DNA of 64,000 nucleotides from Oscillospiraceae bacterium (GCA_015067825.1 SVLQ01000005.1:115233-179232), one strand, 5' to 3'. Counted from the first letter of the stretch, positions 17,140 through 25,659 are shown. Notes: generated from the sequence alone by a model not told the origin. A program made the numbers and translations.

Positions 17140-17950
17140 TACACAGATGCGCATGGAAAAGAGTGCGCTTTCGGTCGAAAAATGCGTGAACTTTGACGAA
17201 GCGGAGTTTGTGTTTGATGCCACATGGGACGGCATGGATAAGCTCGCGGTTTTTTGGCGCGGGGATGAGGTGTATCAGATTCCGCTGATGGAACCGAATG
17301 TGTGCTTGATTCCGTGGGAGCTGATGAGGACGAAAGGGACAATTCAGATCGGCTGCATCGGCACAAAGCCGGACGGCACGGTGGTTGCCACCAAAACGCC
17401 AGTCACGCAGTCGGTCGCTGCTGGGGCATGGCGCGAAGGAACTGCGCCGAAAGAGCCGACACCGAGCCTATATGCCCAACTGTCCGGCATTGTTTCGGAG
17501 TATATCGCGCAAGTCGACGAGGTTTACACGGCGTATCAAAGTGGTGCGCTCAAGGGTGCGGACGGTGCGCCCGGTGAAAAGGGCGAGAAAGGCGACAAAG
17601 GCGACCGAGGAGAGCGCGGCGAACAGGGGTTGCAAGGCGAACGCGGTGCAACGGGGCCGCAGGGCGAGAAGGGGGCAGATGGCGCACCCGGTGCGAAAGG
17701 CGATCCCGGTGAACGTGGTGCAGATGGTGCACCGGGCAAAGATGGCGCACCCGGTGCGAAGGGCGATAAAGGTGATAAGGGAGACAAGGGCGAGACCGGT
17801 GCACCGGGGCCGCAGGGCCCAGCATACACACTGACAGAAACGGACAAATCTGCAATTACCACAGCGGTTTTGGCTGCACAGACTAAAGAAACGTGGACGT
17901 TTGAGCTGGAGGACGGTTCTGTCGTGACGAAAACGGTGGTGGTTGGATGA
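17111..17950 (+). CDS. collagen-like phage tail fibre protein
   Basis: The 279-residue protein has an N-terminal globular part of about 145 residues (beta-rich, with FVFDATWDGMDKLAVFWRGDE). Then come 30 uninterrupted Gly-X-Y triplets at residues 149-238 (17555-17824), rich in GEK, GDK, GAP and GER. A 40-residue C-terminal cap ends in ETWTFELEDGSVVTKTVVV. Collagen-like triplets in phage proteins form trimeric shafts of fibres. An AAGGAGG site precedes the ATG at 17111 inside the preceding gene. The last bases overlap the start of the next fibre gene. Confidence 0.85.
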   Translation: MNRLRLLVSDTQMRMEKSALSVEKCVNFDEAEFVFDATWDGMDKLAVFWRGDEVYQIPLMEPNVCLIPWELMRTKGTIQIGCIGTKPDGTVVATKTPVTQSVAAGAWREGTAPKEPTPSLYAQLSGIVSEYIAQVDEVYTAYQSGALKGADGAPGEKGEKGDKGDRGERGEQGLQGERGATGPQGEKGADGAPGAKGDPGERGADGAPGKDGAPGAKGDKGDKGDKGETGAPGPQGPAYTLTETDKSAITTAVLAAQTKETWTFELEDGSVVTKTVVVG

Positions 17951-18648
17951 ATTTCGCGGCGGTAAAATCTGTGGAAATTCCGGATGGCTGTGTGGCGAAG
18001 ATTTGCTCCGGCGATACCGTTTTGTGGAGTGCGGGGATTCTGCCGAGCGCTTATCAAGCTGTAGAATGGATCGGCACCGACGGCAACGCATATTTTGTAT
18101 CGAATTTTTCGATCAATCATCTGTCGAAATTTACACTCTATTATACCTACAGCAGCCCGAGCAACGGCGTGCATATGTTTGGTGCGAACGGGCCTGACGG
18201 ATATGGTGTCAATGCTCCGAGATTTTTGCACAGACATGGGGCGTTGGTTTTTAACAAGAATACGACTGGCGGCAATGTTTTTCTGTTCAGCTTTGCACAC
18301 GATAACACTTGGCATACCTATGAAATACGGTGTGAACATCAGGGGAACATCAATGCCCACAAGGACGGCAGTTTTTTGGCGGAAAGCACCTTTGTCAACG
18401 CCAATGTGTTTTACCCGTTTGGCGTGTTCTGTAACAATTATAACCGTGCGCCGGCGAGTTACAAGGCAGTCAGCGGAAGCAAAATCAAAGAACTGCGGTT
18501 TGTGGATGAAACAACGGGGAAAGATGTATTTAACCCGGTGCCGTGTTATCGGAAGCGTGACGGTGTGATTGGTATGTTCGACGTGGTTTCAAAAGCATTC
18601 TTTACCAATGCCGGTACCGGCAGTTTTACGAAAGGAGCGGACGTATGA
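17947..18648 (+). CDS. phage tail tip / receptor-binding lectin-like protein
   Basis: The 233-residue protein follows a pattern frequent in gut Clostridia prophages. It has LPSAYQAVEWIGTDGNAYF near the start, a concanavalin-like beta-sandwich core, and the conserved end NPVPCYRKRDGVIGMFDVV then FTNAGTGSFTKGADV. Such proteins are thought to sit at the tail tip and bind a surface glycan. The ATG overlaps the previous stop codon (ATGA). Together with the collagen-like gene it probably determines host range. Confidence 0.7.
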   Translation: MNFAAVKSVEIPDGCVAKICSGDTVLWSAGILPSAYQAVEWIGTDGNAYFVSNFSINHLSKFTLYYTYSSPSNGVHMFGANGPDGYGVNAPRFLHRHGALVFNKNTTGGNVFLFSFAHDNTWHTYEIRCEHQGNINAHKDGSFLAESTFVNANVFYPFGVFCNNYNRAPASYKAVSGSKIKELRFVDETTGKDVFNPVPCYRKRDGVIGMFDVVSKAFFTNAGTGSFTKGADV

Positions 18649-18749
18649 TTTCTGTTTGGCATTTGCTTTGGATTGTGCCAGCTGCGGCGAGTTTCGGCTT
18701 TTTGGTCGCGGCGCTTTTGGCAGTCGGAAAGGATCGTGAGAGACTGTGA
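18645..18749 (+). CDS. 34-residue membrane peptide
   Basis: This short frame starts at an ATG overlapping the preceding stop (ATGA) behind AAAGGAGCGGACGT. It encodes a single hydrophobic helix (WHLLWIVPAAASFGFLVAALLAV) with a charged tail KDRERL. Its stop overlaps the GTG of the next gene. Overlaps on both sides and a good ribosome binding site argue that it is translated. It could be a pinholin or holin helper, but no family is recognised. Confidence 0.55.
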   Translation: MISVWHLLWIVPAAASFGFLVAALLAVGKDRERL

Positions 18750-19066
18750 CGGATTGGATCACGCCGCTGTTGTCGGCGATGATACCGAGTCTGGTCTGTG
18801 GGATTTTGCTCGCGCTGTTTGGCCGCCGTCAATCTCGCAAGGATGCGGCGGTCGAGCAGAGAGCGGCGGCGCGAAAAAAAGAGAGCTTACTTTCGCTGGA
18901 AATGAACATGGCGAGCGCAAAGCTCTCTTATGCGATTGCGATGGCGATCAAGCGCGGCACGCCCAACGGCGAGGTGGAGGAAGGTGTGGAGGCTTACGAG
19001 GCCGCCAAACACAAATATCTTGCCTTCCTGAACGAACAGGCGACGGCGCATCTGGCAGACATTTGA
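18746..19066 (+). CDS. small membrane-anchored phage protein
   Basis: The 106-residue protein has one N-terminal transmembrane segment (ITPLLSAMIPSLVCGILLALFG), then basic residues (RRQSRKD) and a long amphipathic helix. The helix includes SAKLSYAIAMAIKRGTPNGEVEEGVEAYE, a region seen in small conserved prophage proteins of Clostridia of unknown role. It starts with GTG at 18746, overlapping the previous stop. A holin-like or lysis-regulatory role is possible but not shown. Confidence 0.6.
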   Translation: MTDWITPLLSAMIPSLVCGILLALFGRRQSRKDAAVEQRAAARKKESLLSLEMNMASAKLSYAIAMAIKRGTPNGEVEEGVEAYEAAKHKYLAFLNEQATAHLADI

Positions 19067-19094
19067 AACGAGACACGAAAGGAGGTGGAAGGGG

Positions 19095-19478
19095 ATGGCA
19101 GAAAACCGAAAGCCTGCCGGCCTGACGCGCAAACGGAAGCTGGCGGAGGCGTATTTTGCGCAGTGCGACACGGAAGAAAGGACTGTGAGCATCGGTGGAT
19201 TCTGCAGAGCGCTGGAGATCACGCTGGAAACGCTGCGGGAGTGGTCGGACGCGCGGTGGAAAGATGGAAAAACAGCCAAACAGCTGGTATTTCTGGATCG
19301 CTTCTGGACGCGCTATTTCGCGGCAGCAGAGACTGACCTGGATGGGAAAGACACACAGACTGCGGCGAAAATCAAACTGGAACGGCTGATGCCGTTGTTT
19401 GTCGGCAGTGCGCCGGACACAGGAGAAAATGCGATTTCTGTGCGGTTTGATGAGCGGATCGAACCCTACAGCCGATGA
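19095..19478 (+). CDS. phage terminase small subunit
   Basis: The 127-residue basic protein precedes and overlaps the large terminase gene by 4 bases. It has the helix-turn-helix-like segment SIGGFCRALEITLETLREWSD expected for the DNA-recognition part of small terminases, and a helical middle. The start ATG at 19095 lies behind AAAGGAGGTGGAAGGGG. The family is inferred mainly from position, size and the HTH. Confidence 0.75.
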   Translation: MAENRKPAGLTRKRKLAEAYFAQCDTEERTVSIGGFCRALEITLETLREWSDARWKDGKTAKQLVFLDRFWTRYFAAAETDLDGKDTQTAAKIKLERLMPLFVGSAPDTGENAISVRFDERIEPYSR

Positions 19479-20824
19479 CGGAATTTGTGATGGAAGCGCC
19501 GAACAAGCGGCAGCAGCGATTTTTTGCGGCTGATGCGCGTTACGTTGCCTACGGCGGTGCGAGGGGCGGCGGAAAATCGTGGGCAGTGCGTCGCAAAGCG
19601 GCCTTGCTCGCGCTGCGCTATCCCGGTGCGCGGATTTTGCTGGTTCGGCGGACGCTGCCGGAGCTGAAGGAAAACCACGTGCGCCCGCTGATGGCGGAGC
19701 TGGGCGGGATCGCGCAGTACCGGGAAAACGACCACAGCTTTTCGTTTCCCAACGGTAGCCTGATCAAATTGGGCTTCTGCGCGAGCGAAAGCGACGTTTT
19801 GCAATATCAGGGGCAGGAATACGATTTTCTCTTCATCGATGAGGCGACGCAGCTGACGGAATACCAGTTTATGTGGATTGCATCCTGCTGCCGTGGGGTC
19901 AATGAAATCCCCAAACGCATCTACCTCACCTGCAATCCCGGCGGTGTGGGACACGCCTGGGTCAAGCGGCTGTTCATCGACTGCGACTACCGCCCGGGAG
20001 AGCGGGCAGAGGACTACGTATTCATTCCGGCCAAAGCCGGGGACAACGCTGCCCTGCGCGAGAAAGACCCCGGTTACCTCGCCTGGCTCGACAGTCTCCC
20101 TGACGGCCAGCGCGAAGCGTGGCGCGACGGCGACTGGGATGCGTTTTTGGGACAGTATTTTTCGGAATTTCGCCACGATATCCATGTGGTTGAGCCGTTT
20201 GTCATTCCCAAGGGATGGCGGCGGTATGTCAGTATGGACTACGGACTGGATATGTGCGCCGTGTTGTGGATCGCGGTGGCGCCGAACGGCCGAAATTACG
20301 TCTACAAGGAGATCCACCGGAAGGATCTGACGATCTCGGATGCGGCTGCGGAAATTCTGCGCGTCAACAACGGCGAGGAGATCTACGAGTTTTTAGCGCC
20401 GCCGGATCTCTGGAGCCGCCAACGCGAAACCGGCCGCACCACCGCTGAAATCTTTTCGGAAGCCGGACTGTTTCTGACCAAAACGAGCAACAACCGCACG
20501 GCCGGGTGGCTGGCGGTCAAGGAGGAATTGAAGCTCAGAACGTGGGAGGACAGCCGCAAGGCACCGCGCCTGCAAATTTTTGCCAATTGCCGGCATCTGA
20601 TCAAAAATCTGCCGCTTTTGCGGCACGATGAGCGCGACCCGACCGACTGCGCGACCGAACCGCACGAGATCACGCATGCGCCGGATGCACTGCGCGGCTT
20701 CTGCATCTACCGTACCTCTGCCGCCGTCGGAGAAAAAACGCACAGCTACGTTTTTTCGGCGGAGAGGTCGCGGACGACGGCCGCGGCGCAGATCGGATAC
20801 GGCCAGAAACAACATACAATTTGA
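19475..20824 (+). CDS. terL: phage terminase large subunit
   Basis: The 449-residue DNA-packaging motor has an N-terminal ATPase with Walker A GGARGGGKS (residues 27-35) and Walker B FLFIDEAT (118-125), followed by LTCNPGG as the coupling motif. The C-terminal RNase H-like nuclease opens with SMDYGLD (Asp255/Asp259), and further acidic residues include APPDLW and the HAPDALRGF helix. It is complete and intact. Unusually, the holin and endolysin genes, not portal, follow it. Confidence 0.95.
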   Translation: MTEFVMEAPNKRQQRFFAADARYVAYGGARGGGKSWAVRRKAALLALRYPGARILLVRRTLPELKENHVRPLMAELGGIAQYRENDHSFSFPNGSLIKLGFCASESDVLQYQGQEYDFLFIDEATQLTEYQFMWIASCCRGVNEIPKRIYLTCNPGGVGHAWVKRLFIDCDYRPGERAEDYVFIPAKAGDNAALREKDPGYLAWLDSLPDGQREAWRDGDWDAFLGQYFSEFRHDIHVVEPFVIPKGWRRYVSMDYGLDMCAVLWIAVAPNGRNYVYKEIHRKDLTISDAAAEILRVNNGEEIYEFLAPPDLWSRQRETGRTTAEIFSEAGLFLTKTSNNRTAGWLAVKEELKLRTWEDSRKAPRLQIFANCRHLIKNLPLLRHDERDPTDCATEPHEITHAPDALRGFCIYRTSAAVGEKTHSYVFSAERSRTTAAAQIGYGQKQHTI

Positions 20825-20840
20825 GAGAAAGGAGAACGAT

Positions 20841-21143
20841 ATGGAACTGACAGATTATATTCGCCCCGAGCTTTTGAGTCTGGTTCCCATGCTGATGGTG
20901 GTCGGCCGATTGCTGAAGGCTGCGGCATTTTTCAGCAACCGTCTGATCCCGCTTGTGCTGGGGGTGGCCGGTGTGCTGATGGCGATTTGTTACCTCGCCG
21001 GTGAAGACGCTCTGGATGGCATCGGCGGGATCGCAGCAGCAACGGGACAGGGCATTTTGTGCGCCGGGGCCGCGGTCTATGGCCATCAACTGGTCAAACA
21101 GCTGCGGGAACAAGCTGCAGAAACGGAGGGATCGGATGAGTGA
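20841..21143 (+). CDS. phage holin
   Basis: The 100-residue protein has three hydrophobic segments (LLSLVPMLMVVGRLL, LIPLVLGVAGVLMAICYLAG and IAAATGQGILCAGAAVYG) and a charged C-terminus. This is the arrangement of Hol44/holin superfamily V proteins of Firmicutes phages. It would permeabilise the membrane to release the endolysin encoded by the overlapping next gene. The ATG at 20841 lies behind GAAAGGAGAACG. Confidence 0.85.
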   Translation: MELTDYIRPELLSLVPMLMVVGRLLKAAAFFSNRLIPLVLGVAGVLMAICYLAGEDALDGIGGIAAATGQGILCAGAAVYGHQLVKQLREQAAETEGSDE

Positions 21144-21852
21144 GGTCAAGCGATACGGCATCGACGTTTCCGAGTGGCAGGGGAACATCTGCTGGCCGAA
21201 GGTCCGTGAAAGCGGTGTTGCGTTTGCGATGATCCGCGCAACGCACGGGCTGAAGCGCGATGCGTATTTTGAAAAAAACATGGAAGCCGCATTGGAAGCG
21301 GGGATTTCGGTTGGGGTCTACTGCTGCTCGTATGCGACGACGGTCGCGGGGATTTTGGAGGAGGCGGCGTATTTCTTGGAGACAATTCGCCCTTGGCGCG
21401 AAGAAATCGCCTTTCCGGCGGCCATCGATGCCGAGCAGGAGTCGCAGTTTTACCTCGGACGCGCGGCTGTCACCGAACTGCTGCTGACGTTTTGCGAAGC
21501 TGTGGTCTCGGCGGGCTATTTGCCGATGGTCTATTCCAACTGCAACTGGCTCAACTGCGTGATCGACCAGTCGGCGCTTACCGAAAACGGCATCGACGTT
21601 TGGGTTGCTTGGCCGCACAAGGTCGCGTCGTTTGCCGAAATTCCGGTCGACGGGGTCACCAAGCACGACCACACGATGTGGCAGTTTTCGAACGTCGGCA
21701 AAATCGATGGGATTTCCGGCCTGGTCGATCTGAATATCAGCTACGCCGACTATGCGGAGGAGGCTCCGGTTCTGCCGGATCGGCGCTATGTGAGCTGGGA
21801 AGAGGCCGCAGCGATGCTTGCAGAACTCGGCTGCGAGGGGATTTTGCTATGA
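21136..21852 (+). CDS. GH25 endolysin (lysozyme)
   Basis: The 238-residue protein matches the GH25 muramidase barrel. It has GIDVSEWQGNICWPKVRESGVAFAMIR at the N-terminus, YFEKNMEAALEAGISVGVYCCSYA, and AAIDAEQES with the catalytic Asp and Glu positions, then SNCNWL and WQFSNVGKIDGI. It cleaves the MurNAc-GlcNAc bond of peptidoglycan. A C-terminal tail of about 35 residues may bind the wall. There is no signal peptide, so release depends on the holin whose gene it overlaps by 8 bases. Confidence 0.92.
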   Translation: MSEVKRYGIDVSEWQGNICWPKVRESGVAFAMIRATHGLKRDAYFEKNMEAALEAGISVGVYCCSYATTVAGILEEAAYFLETIRPWREEIAFPAAIDAEQESQFYLGRAAVTELLLTFCEAVVSAGYLPMVYSNCNWLNCVIDQSALTENGIDVWVAWPHKVASFAEIPVDGVTKHDHTMWQFSNVGKIDGISGLVDLNISYADYAEEAPVLPDRRYVSWEEAAAMLAELGCEGILL

Positions 21853-22064
21853 TCGGCGCGGCTTTGTTTGGTGGATTTTGTGCCGGGATTGCGGCCGCGC
21901 TCGCGGTGATGGCACTGCTGGAGAAACGAATCGGACAGCGTGCGGCACGGCCGGTGGAGGCGGAGCGGGATGTTTTTGTACCGGAAAACAAGGAACTTGC
22001 GCGGCTGCGGCAGCAGCTGACGGAGATCGACCGCTATAACGGCAGCGAGATCGGAGGGTATTGA
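21849..22064 (+). CDS. 71-residue membrane protein in the lysis block
   Basis: The protein has one N-terminal transmembrane helix (GAALFGGFCAGIAAALAVMALL) and a charged coiled-coil-like tail (ENKELARLRQQLTEIDR). It overlaps the endolysin stop and the portal start by 4 and 1 bases. Position and topology suggest a lysis accessory, but no family is recognised. Spanins are not expected in a monoderm host. Confidence 0.6.
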   Translation: MIGAALFGGFCAGIAAALAVMALLEKRIGQRAARPVEAERDVFVPENKELARLRQQLTEIDRYNGSEIGGY

Positions 22065-23683
22065 TGCGCGAAACCAAAATTTCATCCCCAAAACTTACGG
22101 AAACGCAGATTTGGCGGAAGTATCGGCGCGGTGTTGAGCACCACAACCGCCTGAATCTTTATGCTAACACCGAAAAAGCGTTTCGCTTTTACGAAGGCGA
22201 CCAGTGGAACGGCGTTTCAGGTGCAGAAGAGCTGCCGGTCTATAACTTCATTGCGCCGACGGTCGAGTACAAATCGGCGATGGTCAGCATGCAGCAGATG
22301 CAGATCGTCTATTCGCCGCAGCAGGAGGGCGGCAGGGAAGTTGAACAGATCTGCGGCGACCTCAATGCCTACGCGCAAAAATGCTGGGAAGCGCAGAAAA
22401 TGGATCACCTCTCCTGGAAGATCGTGCGCGACGCCTGCATTGCCGGCGATTCCTATGTCTATTTTTATAACCGCAATCTCGACGCCCAAGTTCTCGACAA
22501 CACGGCGGTGTACCTCGCCGATGAGCAGCAGCCCGACCTGCAAAAACAAGGCTATATTCTGCTCTACGAGCGCCGACCGGTGGAAGAAGTCCGGCGGGAT
22601 GCGAAAAAGAACGGCATTCCCAAGGCCAAAATCGACGAGATCGTCGCAGACGAGGACAGAGAAACGGTCGTCGGCGACAGCACAGAGGTCAGTGGCGACG
22701 GAAAATGCTCCTGCATTCTCTATCTCTACCGCGCCGACGACGGCGATATCCATGTCATCCGTTCGACCAAATCGGTGATCTACCAGTCGGACACACCCAT
22801 TCACGGGCTCAAGAAGTACCCGATCGCGTCGTTTGTCTGGACGCACCGCAAAAATTCGGCGCGCGGCATCGGCGAGGTACTGCCGCTGATCGCCAATCAG
22901 ATTGAGGCCAACCGCCTGCTTGCGCGGCGCCTGATCTCGGCGAAGATGAACGCGTTTGCCAAGCCGGTATTTGTGAAGAACCTGATCGAAAACCCGGCTG
23001 ATATCGACAATGTCGGCAAGGCGATCGCGGTTAAAACGAGCAGTGTGCAGAGCGTCAGCGATGTGTTCACCTACGTTGCGCCTGCGCCGATGAGCGGCGA
23101 GGCGGGGATTTTGCAGGCCGATATTTTGAAGACCACGCGCGATCTGGCCGGTGCCGGCGATGCCGCTCTCGGTCAGGTCAACCCGGAGCGCGCATCGGGA
23201 GCGGCGATTATCGCGGTCAAGGATCAGTCGGCGATCCCGCTGAACGAGCAGATTGCCATGTTCAAACGCTTTGTCGAGGATGTGGCACTCGTTTGGCTGG
23301 CAATGTGGCGTGCGTACCACCCCGATGGCCTCACGGTGAGCCGCCGCGCATCCGGCTCGGTGCTGCGGAAAAACCGCATTCTCCCGCAGGCGTTCGATGA
23401 GCTTTGTCTGCAGGTACGGATCGATGCCAGCCCCACCAATCCGTTTTCCAAGTACGCCCGCGAACAGGCGCTGGAAAATGCGATGGCTTCGGGCAAGATC
23501 AGCTTTGAGGAGTACGTTGAGGCGCTGCCGGACAACGCAACGGCACCGAAAGCGGCGCTGCAGGCGATTCTCGAAAAACGCGCCGGCGCTGCGGCAACTA
23601 TGCCGGTGGGCGCGGTAAAACCGCCGAGTCCGCAAATGCCGGTACCGCTGCCCGACCCGGCGGCAACCATGCAGATGCGATGA
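22064..23683 (+). CDS. phage portal protein
   Basis: The 539-residue protein is the likely dodecameric portal through which DNA enters the head. Near the start is KAFRFYEGDQWNG, a pattern common to podovirus-type portals. The clip/crown region includes GLKKYPIASFVWTHRKNSARGIGEVLPLIANQ and the long helix region NRLLARRLISAKM. The wing contains GEAGILQADILKTTRDLAGAG. The ATG at 22064 overlaps the preceding TGA, and an in-frame TTG at 22061 is less likely. Confidence 0.88.
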   Translation: MRETKISSPKLTETQIWRKYRRGVEHHNRLNLYANTEKAFRFYEGDQWNGVSGAEELPVYNFIAPTVEYKSAMVSMQQMQIVYSPQQEGGREVEQICGDLNAYAQKCWEAQKMDHLSWKIVRDACIAGDSYVYFYNRNLDAQVLDNTAVYLADEQQPDLQKQGYILLYERRPVEEVRRDAKKNGIPKAKIDEIVADEDRETVVGDSTEVSGDGKCSCILYLYRADDGDIHVIRSTKSVIYQSDTPIHGLKKYPIASFVWTHRKNSARGIGEVLPLIANQIEANRLLARRLISAKMNAFAKPVFVKNLIENPADIDNVGKAIAVKTSSVQSVSDVFTYVAPAPMSGEAGILQADILKTTRDLAGAGDAALGQVNPERASGAAIIAVKDQSAIPLNEQIAMFKRFVEDVALVWLAMWRAYHPDGLTVSRRASGSVLRKNRILPQAFDELCLQVRIDASPTNPFSKYAREQALENAMASGKISFEEYVEALPDNATAPKAALQAILEKRAGAAATMPVGAVKPPSPQMPVPLPDPAATMQMR

Positions 23684-23698
23684 AAGGAGGTGATCGGC

Positions 23699-24283
23699 TT
23701 GGAGGAAATGATGGAAACCACGGCAGAAGCCGTTGAAACGGCGGAAGCAACCGAACCTGCGGAAGAGCTCCCGGCATCCGACGATGTGGACACCGGTGAA
23801 GCCATAGCGGAGGAACCGACGGAAACTCCGGTCGAGGAATCAGCTGAACCTGCGCCTGCAGCGGCTCTGCCACAGGAGTATGCGGATCTGCCGGCGCGCA
23901 TAGGGCGGCAGATTGTGAAAACAGTGCGGCTTGAGCGGGAATTGCAGCGGATGCAGCGCATGGTGCGCGAATACCGGCGCGCCGACGAGCTGCGCAGCCT
24001 GCAGGCGCACGATCCGACGGCCAATCTGACGGATCTGGCCGCGCTCGGCGAAGATTATGCCCGGCTACGCAGAGCGGGTGTGGGTGCGGTTGCAGCGTAC
24101 GAGGCGGTGAAGTATCAGCGCGCCAAAGGCGAGATCCCGCCCGATACCGGCGCACTCGGCAGCGATCGCGCGCAGGAGAAAGAGTTCTACACGCCTGACG
24201 AGGTCGACCGTTTGACGAGCCGCGAGCTCGACGATCCCAAAATCATGGAACGCGTGATGCGCTCCATGACAAAATGGAAGTAA
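23699..24283 (+). CDS. phage scaffolding protein
   Basis: The protein has about 194 residues. Its first 65 residues are strongly acidic and low-complexity (Glu, Ala, Thr, Pro). They are followed by helices rich in Arg and Glu (RQIVKTVRLERELQRMQRMVREY) and a basic C-terminal end, the usual layout of capsid scaffolds. The likely start is TTG at 23699, 8 bases after AAAGGAGG. ATG codons at 23708 and 23711 are alternatives. It sits between portal and coat genes as expected. Confidence 0.75.
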   Translation: MEEMMETTAEAVETAEATEPAEELPASDDVDTGEAIAEEPTETPVEESAEPAPAAALPQEYADLPARIGRQIVKTVRLERELQRMQRMVREYRRADELRSLQAHDPTANLTDLAALGEDYARLRRAGVGAVAAYEAVKYQRAKGEIPPDTGALGSDRAQEKEFYTPDEVDRLTSRELDDPKIMERVMRSMTKWK

Positions 24284-24286
24284 TCG

Positions 24287-24358
24287 ATAGGAAAACAAAG
24301 TTTTCCTATCTGCTCGTCTTGGTGGTGTTTTTTCGGCAGCGAAGCCGCCGAAAAAAAC
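24287..24358 (+). other. two hairpins between scaffold and coat genes
   Basis: ATAGGAAAAC / GTTTTCCTAT (24287-24309) and TTTTTTCGGC / GCCGAAAAAA (about 24328-24358) can form stem-loops in the only sizeable gap of the head operon. They could protect or process the coat mRNA to raise its level, or act as a weak terminator. Confidence 0.5.
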
Positions 24359-24422
24359 GGATCATACCGCATGAATGAGCTGACGCTCCGTGACAAAACA
24401 GAAAAAACAGGAGGAAAAAATT

Positions 24423-25244
24423 ATGGCATATGCAAATTTTAAACCGACCGTCTGGTCGAAGAAGATCCAGCGCGAACTGGAAAAACTGTGCGTGATGCAG
24501 GAGGACTGCAACACGCAGTGGCAGGGTGAGGTCGGCGTCGGCAAACGCGTCAAGATCATCGGCGCGGCCCGTCCGACCGTCCGCACCTATACGCCGGGCA
24601 CGGACATCGAACAGGCCGAAACGCCGACGGATACCTCGGTCTTTCTCGACATCGACCAGTACAAGTACACGCACTTTGTCGTCGACGATATCGACGAGGC
24701 GCAGGCGGAAGAGGGCATGATGGACGCCTACATGAAGGGCAGCGCCGAAGAGCTGGCCGAACAGCGCGATACCTACATCGGTATGGTCGCCGCCGAAGGT
24801 GCTGGCGGCAAGAGCGCGTCGAGCGCGGTCACCACGCCCAACGAAGCCAAAGCGCTCGTTGACGCCGCGTTCGTCTGGCTGTGGGACAACAGCGTGAAGA
24901 TCAACGCCGAGGTCTCGATCGTGATGACGCCGTGGTTCTATTCGCTGTTCAAGGACAAGCTCACCGAGCTCTACACGAATAACGAAAAGCTGATCAAAAA
25001 GGGTGTTGTCGGCATGTATAACAACGCCACGGTCAAGCTTTCGAACAACCTGCCCAAAAACGGCGACGACGACTGCCTGATCGTCCGCACGAAAGATGCG
25101 GTTGCGTTTGCCCACGGCATCGAAAACATCGAGCCGTACCGCCCGGAAAAGCAGTTTGCCGATGCGGTCAAGGTGCTCGATACCTACGGTGCGAAGGTTG
25201 TGCGCCCCAAAGAGATCTACGTGATCCGCGCACATCAGGCTTAA
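24423..25244 (+). CDS. phage major capsid protein
   Basis: The 273-residue protein is in the canonical place after the scaffold gene and has the strongest ribosome binding site of the operon (AGGAGGAAAAAATT). Its sequence, with KIQRELEKLCVMQEDCNTQWQ, GKRVKIIGAARPTVRTYTPG and YKYTHFVVDDIDEAQAE, resembles P22-coat-like HK97-fold major capsid proteins of Firmicutes podovirus-type prophages. No decay is visible. Confidence 0.85.
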   Translation: MAYANFKPTVWSKKIQRELEKLCVMQEDCNTQWQGEVGVGKRVKIIGAARPTVRTYTPGTDIEQAETPTDTSVFLDIDQYKYTHFVVDDIDEAQAEEGMMDAYMKGSAEELAEQRDTYIGMVAAEGAGGKSASSAVTTPNEAKALVDAAFVWLWDNSVKINAEVSIVMTPWFYSLFKDKLTELYTNNEKLIKKGVVGMYNNATVKLSNNLPKNGDDDCLIVRTKDAVAFAHGIENIEPYRPEKQFADAVKVLDTYGAKVVRPKEIYVIRAHQA

Positions 25245-25262
25245 GAGTAAGGAGGAAACAGA

Positions 25263-25592
25263 ATGACGAACACGAATCTGAAATGGAATCAGGCGGCGGC
25301 TGCGGTGCTGACCGCTGCCGGCACCGATAGCGGCATTTGGGTCACGCCGGGCGCTGACGAGGCGACCGTGCTGATCCTGACGGCGTCGGGCGCGATGGAT
25401 GTCACGATTGCCGCCAGCGACGGCATTCAGGGTACCGACGACCTGATTGTCCGCTTTACCGGCGCCGGCACGCAGTATGTGAGCCTGGAGAGCGGACGCT
25501 ATAAGCAGACGCGAGGCGAGCATATGGGCAAATTTCTGGTCAAACCCTCGGCGAACGGTCTGACTGTCGGCTGTCTGCGACTGCCGCGATAA
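25263..25592 (+). CDS. small head-associated protein
   Basis: The 109-residue beta-rich protein (AGTDSGIWVTPGADEATVLI, then VTIAASDGIQGTDDLIVRFTG) directly follows the coat gene behind AAGGAGGAAACAG. Small beta proteins in this place are often capsid decoration or stabilising proteins, and that role is inferred. A hairpin follows the stop codon. Confidence 0.55.
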   Translation: MTNTNLKWNQAAAAVLTAAGTDSGIWVTPGADEATVLILTASGAMDVTIAASDGIQGTDDLIVRFTGAGTQYVSLESGRYKQTRGEHMGKFLVKPSANGLTVGCLRLPR

Positions 25593-25599
25593 CGAAGAG

Positions 25600-25623
25600 A
25601 GGGCGGCCGCAAGGCCGCCCTCA
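25600..25623 (+). terminator. hairpin after head genes, poor T-run
   Basis: GAGGGCGGCC GCAA GGCCGCCCTC is a perfect stem-loop but lacks a proper T-run. It may attenuate transcription between head genes and the large internal-protein genes. Confidence 0.5.
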
Positions 25624-25659
25624 ATGTTATTTTGAGTTATTTTGACAAGGAGGAATTCT

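Noticed and set aside
17555..17824. Collagen-like repeat taken as a surface adhesin of the host (BclA-like).
   Set aside because: The gene overlaps phage tail genes on both sides and has no signal peptide or anchor, so a phage fibre is the better reading.
25600..25623. End of the prophage operon at the hairpin after the small head protein.
   Set aside because: The hairpin has no T-run, and two further large co-directional genes follow with good ribosome binding sites in the place of internal virion proteins.
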